64,000 nucleotides of DNA from Marchantia polymorpha subsp. ruderalis (lineage: Eukaryota > Streptophyta > Marchantiopsida > Marchantiales > Marchantiaceae). Both the position numbers and the translations under genes were made by a program. Within the stretch, counting starts at the first letter, position 1; the number at the start of each line of letters is the position of its first letter. Below, piece after piece: positions 1-13,600 of the stretch. The stretch spans positions 7,854,501-7,918,500 of the forward strand of contig AP031352.1 in NCBI GenBank assembly GCA_037833965.1. Direction: 5' to 3'. The notes beneath the pieces were generated by a model. The model searched no databases. It had not been told where the DNA came from and was given only the letters and a program-made list of their open reading frames with translations.

Positions 1-331
1 TGTTTTGATCTAAGGTTTTAATATTTAATTAGAAATATATCATATATGTCGTTAAGAATATGTGACTGTTTTTATGCAGAAATTCAGACTCTTTCTTTAG
101 ATGTAAATATCACTCCGTCTTCAATGTAGGATATGATTAAAGTATGATTCAAAAAACTGAATTAAATTTAGATAAATTTTTTTGTTTTTATTGTGTAAAG
201 TTTCATTGTGTAATTTTAGATATTTCACACTATAATATAGAAAAATTATTATTTTATCTCATATAATTAAAGCAAGTTCTTTTTACTTTATTTACTTTGA
301 AAGGAAAAATTGATGTATTGATATTTAAACA

Positions 332-351
332 ATATATATATATATATATAT
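332..351. repeat. (AT)n microsatellite
   Basis: About ten uninterrupted AT dinucleotides in an AT-rich setting. No further role can be read from it. Confidence 0.9.
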
Positions 352-663
352 CAATCAATTTTGAATTGTAATATTTCTTTATTAATTTAATGAATTTTAG
401 AACTAGAAACATATGATCTATGAATTTGCACTCTTGAAACGTACTTAAATAATCTTTACAATGTATATAACGAGAAAGTTGGAGTATAAAACTATAATAT
501 ATATCACAATTTTGGTACATGGATATATGTTTCAATTCTATGAGAATTTTCTTTCTTTACTTGAACTTTTACGCACTTTAAATGCGTGTGTCAATTAGAA
601 ACATATTACGACAAGTGTTGTAAATTGTGGTCAGGCCAGCAATAATATTGCCAGGCCCTCCGA

Positions 664-928
664 TCTGGTATGTAAGCGTAGACCATTACGATCGTCAGGC
701 CGTCCGATCAAAATTGAAGAGCAGCAGATCTCAGATATTTTCCAAATATCTGCACTCCTTTCAACCTTCGAAGGCATAGTTCAAAAAGTGTAGATAAAAT
801 TTTAAACAGGTACCATAACACCTTTTCTTAAAAAGCTAGAACAGGCACAGTAGTTCATTGCATCATATTGACATACAATATTGATCGGACGGCCTGACGA
901 TCGTAATGGTCTATCCTTACAAACCAGA
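664..928. mobile_element. foldback / MITE-like element with 48 bp inverted arms
   Basis: Bases 664-711 and 881-928 are inverted copies of each other, 48 bp long with 45 positions matching by eye. They enclose about 169 bp of non-coding sequence. The arms carry the core ACCATTACGATCG followed by TCAGGCCGTCCGATCAA. This is the layout of a non-autonomous inverted-repeat element (MITE). I see no transposase and could not fix a target-site duplication, so the superfamily is unassigned. The arm sequence is GC-richer than its surroundings and only lightly diverged, so the element looks younger than the AT-rich DNA around it. Confidence 0.7.
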
Positions 929-3649
929 CTGGAGTCTAGTGTGTTTTCCTTGCTGTGTAGTCATAGCGACTGTTGATTCGATACTGTGGAAATTATCTCA
1001 CATAACAGGATTTTTGAAACCAGTTCTGTCCATTCTAATAAACACTTGAATAACGAGAGATTTCGGAGCCAACAGAAGCCTGGAAAAAGTTTTGAATTCA
1101 AATTATGTGTTTATTAGTTGAAACCCCATTCTACTTTTCCGGCTTAGGGAATAGCTCGTATCTTACTGTCTTAGAGTATACAATAGTATATGGGAATATT
1201 ATACAGGGCATAGTTTGTACACATTAATTGCATGCTTTATGTGGAGACCTTTCCATTGAGAGCCAAGTCGTCGAATGCAAAAGTATCCACATGCTGGAAT
1301 CATGTTAGATGCTCCACTCAGCATGAACTCTAGATCTCGCACTAAAGTGAAATATTATTGCAAGGATCCACGGATGGGTGGACAGAATCTGATTTAGGTC
1401 GATTCATGTCAGCTGATCGTCCTAATGCAATGCAATGAAGTTTCCTTACCAACGTGTAAGGAAAGGAGAGGAGAGGAATCTGTCGAGTCGATGCAAAGTT
1501 GCAAAAGCCTCGAGCGAGAGAAATAATTACGGTGAAACAACTCTGTGGATTGCTTCATGGCAACTGGTTTATAGTGAGGGGATGGTGCAAACAACTCCAG
1601 AGCATAACTCGGTGGAGATTGCGGCCGAACACCATGATGAAATACGTGTCTCAGTCGGCAGGGTCAGCGTTTGTCCACGATTCAGATCTTCATAACGCTT
1701 CATATTTCTACAAACGTAACAGAATCTGCATGTAAACCACGGAATCTGCATTGAATATATGAAGGAGGATACAACTTGCCCACTAAAGTCTAGCGTGACG
1801 ACTGCAGGAGCAGGTTGCAACACATAATCTGCTGACATCTCTTCCGGCTTAGCACACTGAAATCATCGACGGCCACAATCGGTCCACGAGGGGACGTTTA
1901 CTGCCTTTCCTCTTCTTTATATGTTAGACACTGCAAACTCTGTCGCCTCTAATGGTTCGAGAAGTTCGGTTTTGGTACTTCGGGATTCCGGATTGAGCCA
2001 GACTAATATACATCCACGTGGCCTACAGCGTCGAAACCATTGTCGTCTTGGCTGAAAGACACCAAAGTCAAGATTTATTGTTACTTTCTTCTTTTTGAGA
2101 AAAGGAACCCATGCCAAGATATTACACGACGCGAGATTTGTACTCTTCGGGAAAGTGTCTTTGCTTGTTGATCCGACAACAAAAGCATATATGCAGTGAG
2201 GAAGAAATTACAAGTCATAAAATAGGTACTTTACAAATTAGAATCGTATAACACCATATACAGAGGCTACACACTTATCTAAGCAATGATCTGGATCGGA
2301 GGATGACTGGCTTCTAATATTATACAGAGACATTTATATTATATAGAGAGAGTCTAGAGACGTTCCACGAATGAAGGCCAGGGCGAGATAGCTACTGCCC
2401 TCCATATTACTATCCTCCTCTTACTCATTGCTTATAAATAAGTCTTGATGTTCCTCAGAATTTTATTTTCATTGTAAATTAAAGGCATATGTAATTTATA
2501 TGAAAATTTCATAAATCATAACAAAAATCTACAGGAGCCATATTTGAGTGATGATTCATTTTACAATTTACTTTATATTCAATGTATAATTTTAGTACTA
2601 TAAACTGATCATGTAAAGTGATTATTAATGAAATTATATTATTTTAATATGTTGAAAATGAAAATAAGTTATGATTCCACATACTTAAGCTGTTGCATGT
2701 ACATTTCTTTCAGTTAAAAATGATCAAGCACAGAGTTGTAGGTTATTTTTTTGGAAACTTTGTGTAATATGTCTTTCTCGATTACACTTTTCACTCGCAT
2801 TCCTTTGGTTTTTTCAAATAACTGAAACTTTGTCACACAAATCTTGTAACATCTAAAGATTAAATATTACATTTAAGTTCAAGCAGTACAAAAATTGAAT
2901 CTTTTTTCTAGGGCCTATATTATTCAATTTTTTGAAACAAGTCTTGAATTATTTAAGACTTCACGAGACAATCTGTGTGCACATACGTGTGGAAAATCTA
3001 TCAAAATCTCTTCATTATTTGCAATCAGTCTCAACATAAAAAATGATGCTGATTATTTAAATGCTTCTGATAGATGCTTATAATAGTAGATGACAATTTT
3101 CCATTGCTATGATTTTGGTTTAGACACAAATATCAATGTCATTTTTCTTGTTACATTTGGCTTCATCGTATTATTAGTGAGAATGCTTGGCTTCATTTTG
3201 CCCTTAATTTGTTTTATATTTTGAAATTTTTGTTTGAAATTTTTTTGTGCTAATTTTTATAAATTTATGTGATTTAAAAAATATATTTTCTGATAATATT
3301 TTATTGAAATAATTTCTATTATACTTACAATGACATGAAATGATTACCAATCTTGGTGAAAAAACTAATTTTCGCCAAATAACCTAATAGTTTTTTTCTA
3401 ATTGATGAAAATCTAGGCACTATATGGTAAATACAATGTAAATTTTGTCTTCTTGAATTTAAGTTTTCTTATTTTTTATTTAAAGATATTTCATTTATTT
3501 CAAAAGACTACTTTCCACATGATATTTTTCAATACTGCAATTTATTTTCACTTGATTGACCAATTTGAATACTCCAACAAATATCTCATATGTATTATCA
3601 TGGAGTCATAAATTTTTATATCTCATCATTGTGTTTAAACTAGAAATTA

Positions 3650-4000
3650 TATCTATGGCGTTGCAAAACGTTTAACACAGCTCAAAAACAAAACTTACTT
3701 ACAAACTAAGAACAAACAAACACGCTGTCAACGTTGAAATATGTGGTTCATTGCTGTGGGCTAAGTTCACAAAAGCAACTCAAAATTTATTGAAAAGAAT
3801 GCTTAAAATGTCATTAAGAGCTTTTGCCTTGGCTTTTATATAGCAAAAATTTTACTTGCATCACTAGTTGGGATTAAGGTAACATAAGTTAGTTCAAGGC
3901 CTGAATTAAGTTTAAAAATTCTCCTAAACTTGTGTTTTCAAATTGTAATTTGCATAAACCATATAATGAATACGAGATAAGTTAGAGTTAAAACTAACAT
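3650..4000 (-). repeat. probable decayed copia 3' LTR
   Basis: On the minus strand a TATA-like box (TATATAAAAG, plus coordinates 3834-3843) is followed by a mixed-sequence leader of more than 100 bp. It lies just downstream of the RNase H relic, where a copia 3' LTR should be. The ends were not defined and no partner LTR was identified, so this rests on position and promoter-like content. Confidence 0.4.
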
Positions 4001-4257
4001 AGTTTATTTTCCAAACTAGAACTAATCAAAACTAATAGTCAAATCAAAGCAAAAAAAAATTCAACTGTAGCAAAAAATGGATTAAGAAAAAACATACATA
4101 GAAAAAACGAAAGTGTTAAAATTATTTACTTGTGCTCCTCATTCAAAATCTGCAAATTAATATATTGCTTCTGAAAAATTTCAAAAGAAATAATTTTGAT
4201 CAATGCATAAGCTGAATTGAATTTCATTATTCATCATTATTTATTATTTCAACCTTC

Positions 4258-4345
4258 TTATTAGAAAAGTTATCTTTGATAAAATGACACATGATATCAA
4301 TATGTTTCATTCTGCTATCCATCACTTGATTTATAGCAATATGTA
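4258..4345 (-). pseudogene. copia RNase H fragment
   Basis: The minus-strand translation contains RMKHIDIMCHFIKDNF, a clear match to the copia RNase H signature in which a Ser/Arg-Lys-His-Ile-Asp stretch is followed by HFI(R/K)(D/E). In the family this region ends the RNase H domain near the polyprotein C-terminus. The fragment is isolated by stops and is the strongest lineage marker in the AT-rich desert. Confidence 0.8.
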
Positions 4346-4984
4346 ACATTCTTTGATTATTACAGTAAAAATTAAACACCTCATTTTAATCCTACCTTTG
4401 TGATAAATGTATTCAATCATACTAGTTTGTTACTTCTACTAGCAATACGTATTAAGCATCTTTTGTTGATTAAACTACATACTTTTGTGAAATTCATTTT
4501 CAACTTATGATGTGCCAATCAAAATTAAACACATATTCAATTTGAAGTTTTTTGATCAAAAGTTGTTTTAAAAATCAATGTAAATGTAACCTAACAAAAA
4601 TTTGACATTATTTTGAAAGACATCAAACAATAATATTATCTTTAATACTTTTGAAAGATAAAAAATATCATTTTACAATTTTTCAATGCATCTTTTTTGA
4701 ATTTGGTATGTATTTGCTCACCTTGCTGATAATCAAAGCAATATCATATTTACAACAAACTATCAAATATTTTAGACTATACACAACTCTATCATAACAA
4801 AATGATAACATTTTTTTTCCTCAATGACATTAATTGAACAATAAAATGCAAAAAGCTTAGAATTTGCTGGCAAAGAAGTTTTTACTCCTTAAGAAAATGT
4901 CAAGTTGGACATTACATGAATTACTAAAAGATTACTAATTACTGAAATTTAATATTTTTTAATTAATTTTTTTCATGTATATAC

Positions 4985-5480
4985 ATATATCATAAATATT
5001 TTGTTAAAATTTTTGTGGTCTCATGCATCCATCAAATCTTGCTATATGTTGCATAGTGATTTGCTACAATTCATCTAATGATTTCAACAATTAATAAATT
5101 CAATAAATTAACTTTCATTAATCTTATTTTTCAAAGATAATTGATAAATTCATGTAGATTTTATTTCCACATATCCAAAGAAAAATATTACAATTACATC
5201 AATGTTATTCTTAATCTTACTAAATATTGCAGCAAATGCAAAGATCAATTGAATCATATCATAATTTGTTGTAATTCACAAATTTTTTTATTTGAAATTC
5301 CTAGCCATGAATGTTGCTTTGAAAATTATATTTTCATCATATGTTAGATTGTTATTCAACTTGTACATTCACTTAACATCAATTATAAAATCAATTCTAT
5401 GAAAACTTCAAAAGCTTTTGTCTTGTTATCAATCAGTGATTGAAATTCACGCTCCATAGCAAAATTACATTGGAGGTTAT
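4985..5480 (-). pseudogene. copia reverse transcriptase fragment
   Basis: Minus-strand frames show, in order, an AMEREFQSLIDNKT-like RT start (about 5480-5430), a KATFMARNF stretch matching the family's KARLVAKGF motif, an isoleucine-rich helix like the segment before the first catalytic aspartate (about 5250-5180), and a degraded KSLYGLKQ block (about 5070). Stops and frameshifts separate the pieces. The catalytic aspartates are not recoverable. Confidence 0.75.
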
Positions 5481-8400
5481 TGATAGAATTTTGACCTTTT
5501 CTAGAAAAACAAGATGCTTTTTCTTTCAAACTCGATGCATTGTCATCATTATTTTTAGCCTCAATGTCATGATCTTTAATAATGAATCAATCATTTCATA
5601 ATTTATACATGATAATAGCTTCACTTAATTAATTTGATGATATTATGATAGAAAATTTTGATTAATGTTTATTATTTGATGTATATATTTAATGCTCATC
5701 AATATGAACTTGCTTAATTATTTTTTGTTCTCTAAGACTATGCTATATGTATCAAAATTTACTATTGTGTCACATCATTAATTCTATAATGATGAATCTC
5801 ATCCTCAATATTATATGTAAATGTATATTTTTTCTTGATTATAAATATTACTATTAAATAATTTTTAAAAAAATTTTATTGCAACAATCTTTGGATAAAA
5901 TTGCGTATTTGCTGAAACAACAAATTATTTCAAGACTCATCAAATACGTATTTTTACATATATTGTTAATTATGAATTTTTTTCTGAATAAATTAATGAT
6001 TGAAGTAATTTTTTTTTCACACAAGGTTTGAACAATGATTTAGTGATTGATAAATTGACCGAAAATAATAATTTAATAATTACTTAATTTAATGAATTTT
6101 AGAATTCAAATAAAATTAGATGAATAAAAAATTGAAAACTTTAAATAAAAAATTTATTTGCATAAAATCATAAATTTCTAATTTGAACAAAATTAGATTT
6201 TTAAATGATCAAGTGTTGAAGTCACTTTAACAAAGCAAATGAATTTCTTGAAAGATTGTCAATATAATCTTGTTAGTACACATATGATCTTCATAGAAAT
6301 GACAATGATAGTATAAAAATCACATATGCAAAATATTTATGCCTAAAATGATAAATTCAATTCAGTTTTCTTAATTGATATCATGATTTTTAAAAATAGA
6401 AAAATTAAATTAATCTGGTCACACTTGAATAAATATTAATTAAATTCAAAAATGAAGCTCTCATCTGCAACATTAAAAAATTCAAAATTAAAAAAAAACC
6501 TCATAGAATTTTGAAATTTTACTCCTTAAAAAAATTAAGATTTTAGTGAATATTCTCAAAACATTATTTCTTTGAATGCTTGAAGCATGAAATGAAATTG
6601 CGACTTTTGTCTCAAACAGAAGAAAAAAAATACATGTTAGATTATAAATTTTAATAAAATTGATAACAAGGCTTTCAGCAATATGCAAAAAAAATTAGCT
6701 GTACATATTTTTTGTGATATCTTCCAGGTTCAAATGCAACATGAGATGAATTCAATATTGTAAGATGTTAGTAAAATTGAATGTAAAGTAATTTTCCAGA
6801 GAAATTAGTAAAATATGTAGTTTAAATAGCATTATACATAAAAGCTGAACATATTTTGTCTGTGGTTAAGTAATCAAAACAAATTTTTTATGCAAAACTT
6901 TTTGTTAAAGACATAACTTTATCAATATCATAATTCAAATTTTTTGCATAATTTGGATCATAATTGCACATTTAACACGTATTAAGAATAAAAATGATAA
7001 TTTTTTATTGATTCATTTTTTATTTGACCTGCGGTATAATCATTTCATGCTAATATAAAGATTTAAAATCTATTTCAATTTGTATTACATTATGATGTGA
7101 TTCAGATAATCATCTTTTACAAATTAAAAAACCTTCTCTTTTTTGCAAGTTTTAGATTGTGAAGATTACAAATTTCCTATTTTTTCTATTTCTCATGATT
7201 ATTTTGTGTTTTTTTTACCTATCTTTGATAACCAATCTTTAGCATAAGCAATAAATTTAATTATACATATCAAAGTTTTAGATTAAAAGATTATTTAGGT
7301 AATTTTTTGCAACAGAATTTGTTATTCAACTACTATTTTTGTATGAATATTGACTTTAACATATCTTGTACAAAAAAAATGTTAGTTAGAGTGAATCCAG
7401 ATTATATCCAAAGGTTACAAGAACATTGCATATACATAATATTATGAACTTTTTATGTTATATTTTCAACATTGAAATTTTTAAACTAGTTACTAGTATT
7501 TAAAATTAAATCCCAAATTAAATTTAAAATTCTGAAGAAGATTTTTCTTGTATGTATTTTTCTTGCAAAAATTATATAGTATTGACATGCAACTTGTGAA
7601 TTTCTTGTGCCATATTTGAATCAGACATTATAGCATTACATTGAGTAAAGGTTGATCTCTTTGAGTTTTTTTTTTGAGTTTTTAGATTTTTTTTACATAA
7701 AATATTCTTTTATATTATTTTTTAAATAATGAAAATTAAAAAAATATATTTTTTGTTTTCAAAAATTATTTCATATAGTATGAATGATATTTTGCATATT
7801 TCTCATTAATTGGATTTCTTTAATTTGCTTAAACTATTTTTTTCAACTTCAAAAATCTTGCACATTTTTCATTTAACACTATATATTAGTTAGTTTTTAT
7901 TCCTTTAATACGTATCAAATTATATATAAATATATTTTAGCTCAATATATCATTTTCATTGATAACTCTTCTTCAGTATCCAATTTGTAAATGCTATAAA
8001 CATGTAATTTCTTAAATGTAATTTCTATCAATAAATTACAATTGTAGATGAAAGAATTGAAAAAAGAGAAGAAGATGTTGCTAAGTTTCTTTGATAAATT
8101 AAATTGTTTGTATCTAGTATCAATTTTTTTTCAATAAAAGCGAAAAAAATGTAAATAAGTTTAACATTGAAATTTTTTTATAAATTTTTTCTTAAATTTT
8201 AATTTATATAAATTAAAAAAATTATTTATTTTATTTTTAAAAATTTATTCCAATTTGTATACATATGTGCAATAAATCTAAAATGAATATTTTTGATGAA
8301 CATTATTAATGTAAAAAAAATCATTTAGATAAAATTTTGACAATTCTACCATTTTTTATATATAAATCATGTTTTTAAATACAAGAAATATTAAATATTG

Positions 8401-11400
8401 CATCTAAATTAAGGTTTATCTTGTTGTTTTGTGATGAAAATGTACATGAAAACAATTGAAACTTAAATAACATGCAGCTTTATGTTATCTTCAACAAAGT
8501 AGCAAAGCTTCACAAAATTCTTGAATCTTCATTTTTTATACTTTTAACTTCATATATAAAATGATTTTCTATTACTAATTCATGATTTTGTATATAATTT
8601 TTCAAATAAATGAGATGATTTTTTCAAATTTATTGGAATTCTGTAAGTACATCTCATCATTTGAATAAATTTTGTGCCAAATTATTTTTCTATTTTTGTT
8701 TCAAGTTTGTTACATGATACTAAATATCAAGTTTTCTACAAAATAGTAAGAGTTTATATGTTTAACTTGATCTACTATCAATATTTTACTTCAAGAAGTT
8801 TTTTCAATTTGAAATTGTTTGCTTTTGCATTGTGTTTTAATGATGTAAAGTTGATAGCTTAAAGTGATCAAGTTTATGCTAGGATTTCTCTCAAATCTAG
8901 ATTTATCTTTGATTAATTTGATCTCAATCAATTTATCTTGATTAAAGCTCATAATCTCTCTTGAAAAGATCTCACACCCAAGTTTTTAGTGACACAATTA
9001 GTGTTTTTTATGAGTAGAATTTAAATTATTCTTGTGGATCAAGCACAAGATAGTAAATGCATAGTTCTATATTTCGGTTGTTTTCGTGTTAAGGTCAACA
9101 TGCTTATCTTTTATTTTCAAAATGAATGTTTATTTGTTTGTGTACATGATTCAACAATTGATATCACAGTAATTTATTGTAAAAACAATCATAATGTTCA
9201 CAATTGGCTAACAACAAAAACCTTTTGACTTCATGTTTTTATTACAGCCAAAAGTAAAATGACTTTAAAAGTGACCAATGAAAAAATTTAGAGCTTTGTG
9301 ATAGATATGATAAATGCAAATGAAAATTGCAAGGTTTGAAGCTTTCATTCGCAAATGTCAAAGCAATACAATTGTGGATGTCAGTTTTTTAGGCTAAATA
9401 ATGTGATTTGTGAGGTTGAAATTTATATCTAAACTATGCTTTGTCAAAACAGAGATTGTTATTTTGCATCTAAGCTCAAGGATTGACTAGAAGAATTAAC
9501 AATAGTAGTTTGATATACTTTATGAATTTTGTCAGCAAATACTTGTTTTTTATCAAATTTTGTTCCCTCCATTATGTTTGCATATGTGTGAAAATAAAGC
9601 AACAGAAAAGATAAATAATCTAACAGAAAAAAAGTTATGACAAATACTTAATGATAAAATTTAAATTGAATCTTGATAGTTGTTATATGACATGATCAAG
9701 TTTGATAAAATGGTAGTTTTTATAAGAGTTCGATACTACAATAAAAGAGATTGAGATGCATAAATTGAGCAACATAACATTCCACAATCATTTGGATAGA
9801 TAGTATGTAAGATATTATGATTAAATTTATACATGATATGGAAATTTGAATTTCAACTATCATGTAAGCCGTCGTACGAGGCTTGCAAGTGCATCATAAT
9901 TTTCTTTGAGCATATAAATTTAATTTGAAGAGACGCAATGCTCAATAAAGAAGACACTTTTCGCATTTAGACTCAGATGAAGCATTAGGTTGAAAAATTT
10001 TATGTATGGGATGCTTGAAACAATTATTGCTAGAATTGGAAATAAGATCAAAGCAAGAAATTTGAATCAAGATTCACATCTCAAATGTGCCAAATGAGAT
10101 TAGGAAACCAATTTATTTTTTTTTAAAATTTGAATACATATAAATTAGAAGTGAATTTTTAAGTATATCAGATAGATTTTGAAGTAAAAACAAAAATTTG
10201 GATAGAAAAATCTATTTTGATAACAAGCTAAACATGATTGTTACGCGTATGGTTTCAAAAAAGATAAATTTATGTTGAGGTTGATTATTATTGTTTTAAC
10301 TTCTAGGACCTTATTAAAATTTTTTTCTTATTTGAACGCTTTGAAGCATTTAAGAAAAAAATTCAACTCACAAGTTTCATTTAGAAATAGCATCAATTAC
10401 AAATGTTTGATTTTTCAAACGGACATGGTGTTTTACCAAAACCTTTATATTGCACCAAGTTGAAATTGTGTTTGCTTATGAAAATATTTTTTATCCAATA
10501 GCCAATAAATTTTTCTGAAAATCAATTTATGATTTTTTAAGGTTGGAAGCTTGTTTGAATATCATATAAGACAGGCAGGGAGTGGAAAAATTTTCAATTT
10601 TTTTTTTAGTAAAATTTTTTCCAAAATATAATAAAAACGTATTTGTTCTTTTTTGAGGATTGAAATTTCAAGAAAAAACATTAAAGTAAAACACCAATTA
10701 TATTTGAAGCAGCAAGCAAGAATTTATAATTTTCAATCACCAATTGAAATTAAAAATTTCAAGGTTGTCTAACAAATTACATCACTAGTATTATCAGAAA
10801 AAAGGAAAACACAAAAAAACTAGAGTTCATGTTTTTTCCGGAAGTAGATGGTTGTCATGAAAGCTAATGTAACAGTATTTGACATATTCAAGTATGATGA
10901 ACCTTATATATATGTATATGGAAAACAAAAGCCAATACCAAAAAGCCGAAGACTACAAGTTTAGATAAGACAATGAAACTTAAATTCCACTTTTTCAATT
11001 ATAACAACTTGAAGTAATTTTAGAAGTTTGATGTATATATTGTCATAGTACATGTGTAACATTTTATTCAAAAAAAAACTTAAAAATAATCATGATTATA
11101 TTTTATGCTTAAAAATTTCTGAATGACTATTTCATTGCAATTACCATTTGTATAACACTAAAAGAAATTGGATTGATTGGTTTTCAAATGTTTGATAAAA
11201 TTAAATGTATATTTATTTGAATCAAATCTATACTTGAGATAAATTGAAAATCCAATCTCATGGGTTGAATATTCAAGTAGCCTTGAATGAAGCTCTAAAA
11301 AAAAATTGTTCAAAGTGACAAGATGTGATAAAATTATTTTCAAAAGACAGAAACATAGAAATATATATTAGCTAAGTAAATACTCTATAAGTTTCAATTT

Positions 11401-13394
11401 GGACTTTTCATATTTTTAAAGTTGTAAAGATTTCAAAATTTTGTGTAATAAAATTAATTCTACTTAAATACTAAGTAATCATCAATAAATAAAATAAAGT
11501 GCAATTTTTCATACATTGAAGTTTTTTAAAAACAATTTCACACATTAGTATGTATATATAAATCCTTGGAATTATAGTTTTCAAAATCAACAATGTTTTA
11601 TAATGTTTGCTTTTAACACAATGTTAAAAAAAATTCAAAGTCAATTATATTCATGCTAGTTAACACGCTGCTATCATCAAGAAGTGTCAAGTAAATAAGA
11701 ATAATGTGTACTAGCCTAGAATTTCATACATAACCATTTGAATTAAAAATTCTGTAAAGTTCACTTCATAAAAATTATGAATATCCGCTAGCTTGTATGA
11801 ATTGTTGTGCTTGTAAATATTAGCATATATTCTAACCTTGAAGCTAATCATATATTGACTTCATTCAAGATTTTTTGAATCTAATATTTTAAGAGGTATC
11901 AAATTTTTTTCTCATATCACATATAAATTTGACTTGAATCAATGCACATTGGATTTTATCAAACATTTGAATCTTAATACATGAATATTTTTAATCTTAT
12001 AAAATTGATCAATCTTCAAAAAAGATGAACGATTTGATTTTGAGATGGCAAAAAATAATTTTCTAAATGTGATTATAACAAGCACCAAATAGAATCCAAA
12101 CATCATCAACATCTTTTGTTGATGTTGATCTTTTGTTGTCTTGGACATATTTCAGGCATCATAATTTATTACTGAGCAAATCATCATTGCCAAAATCAAA
12201 ATTTTCAATCACATTTGCTAAGAGAATCTCAACATCTTTGCACAAACATGAAAGCACTTTTGGACTTGATCACTATTATCACATTTTCAACATACTTCAA
12301 TGTTTTTTAGTATTTAAAGTTTAACCTTGCATATACACATAGATCCAACATGCTAATCATGATTGTCATTTTACAAATATGAATATACTCAAATCACAAT
12401 TAATGTCGTATCAAGAGAAGATGATGTGAGTATAATTTGTTGTAAATTATTTGTAAATAAAGCATTAACAATTTTGTTATAAGTGAATATCTATCTATCA
12501 AGTTAACAACATGAAAATAATTGATATGATATAGAAAATCATTTTAAAAAATGAAAGATTTTTTTCATCATTAATTTTCTCTTCAAGTTCTTAAAATCAA
12601 TGACAAAATCATCAAATGCATCAATGTGATGTTAAATTTTCATGCTAAAATCTTTCATTTTGAAAATCATTGAATTAAAGAAAAAATATATTTTTTTGAA
12701 AACTTTTTAAGATTTAAATTTTCATTTAAGAGACTTCAAAAATAAGCTATAGTCATACTAATTATCCATTACTTTCAAAATCAAAGATTGCATATTATTT
12801 TCTTCATAGCTTGCTTCTTAAGATACTTATTGTTGTTTTTATTGTAGATGTATGATTTTGCTTATATTAATCCATCTTGCTTTAAACTTGTATTTTGCAA
12901 AGCATATAGTCAACACGTCTATTGTATTTAACTTTCTAATATCTTGATCCTTGAAACTTCATGACCGTCTTCTTGTTTCTTAAAACACTTGAAGTTGTTC
13001 CTTGTGACATTTGTAGTTTTTTGAACGCCTTAACCTATTCTATAATCTTACTTCTTCTTTGATCGTCAATCAAAAAGCGTTTCAAATTTACCAAAATACA
13101 GTTTTTACGTTACTATCAGCTCTTATCCACCATTGATCTTACCACATCCCAATTATTGACAACTAACAAGATCTAATAAAAATTGCGAGATGTAATATAA
13201 AGATGGAACATATTTTATATATAAGAATATAACATATTTTTTTTGGATAAATGACTTGATACTTAGGCCAAAAATGTCTTTCAAGAAATACTTGAAATTT
13301 TTGAAGAGTACTCTTTATTTGCGTTCACTAATTTTATCTCAACTTAGTGCTTTAATATTTGTTCAATCCGGTATATTACTATATCGTGAAGGAA

Positions 13395-13600
13395 AATGTG
13401 ATGGTGTAAAGCTTTATCATGTGTTATGTATGTTCAACATCATGTGTCATGATGATTCTTATTGATATTTTTTATTTGTTCCACATACTGCTTCAAGATT
13501 TGTCTATTTTTCTGTATTGTGAAGAACAAATTGATGGTGCAAAGCTTGAGCATGTTTTTGTGTGTGTTCAACACCTTATACAAGGTGCTTCTCATTGGTA
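13395..13600. repeat. diverged 132 bp tandem duplication
   Basis: The string ATGGTGYAAAGCTT, continuing through CATGT to GTTCAACA, occurs at about 13401-13440 and again at 13533-13572, with matching flanks. It looks like one old tandem duplication with a 132 bp period. Short frames across it (13256-13465, 13419-13631 plus) match nothing I recognise. Confidence 0.5.

Larger units (their letters stand above)
1..2450. other. gene-free left flank
   Basis: No reading frame here resembles a known protein and none has a convincing exon structure. The first 600 bases are AT-rich with an (AT)n run at 332-351. From about 1.1 to 2.4 kb the composition becomes ordinary, with short overlapping frames on both strands (for example 1435-1695 plus and 1569-1838 minus) that I cannot tell from chance. 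A foldback element at 664-928 is listed separately. Confidence 0.5.
3650..5900 (-). mobile_element. Ty1/copia retrotransposon relic (3' half)
   Basis: On the minus strand the order RT (about 5480 to 4985), RNase H (about 4345 to 4258), then an LTR-like tract (about 4000 to 3650) is that of the 3' half of a Ty1/copia element. Each piece is broken by stops and frameshifts. Sequence around 5.75-5.85 kb again resembles 48.3-48.4 kb, inside the second copia relic, so both belong to one family. The 5' boundary was not found. Nothing here can be functional. Confidence 0.75.
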
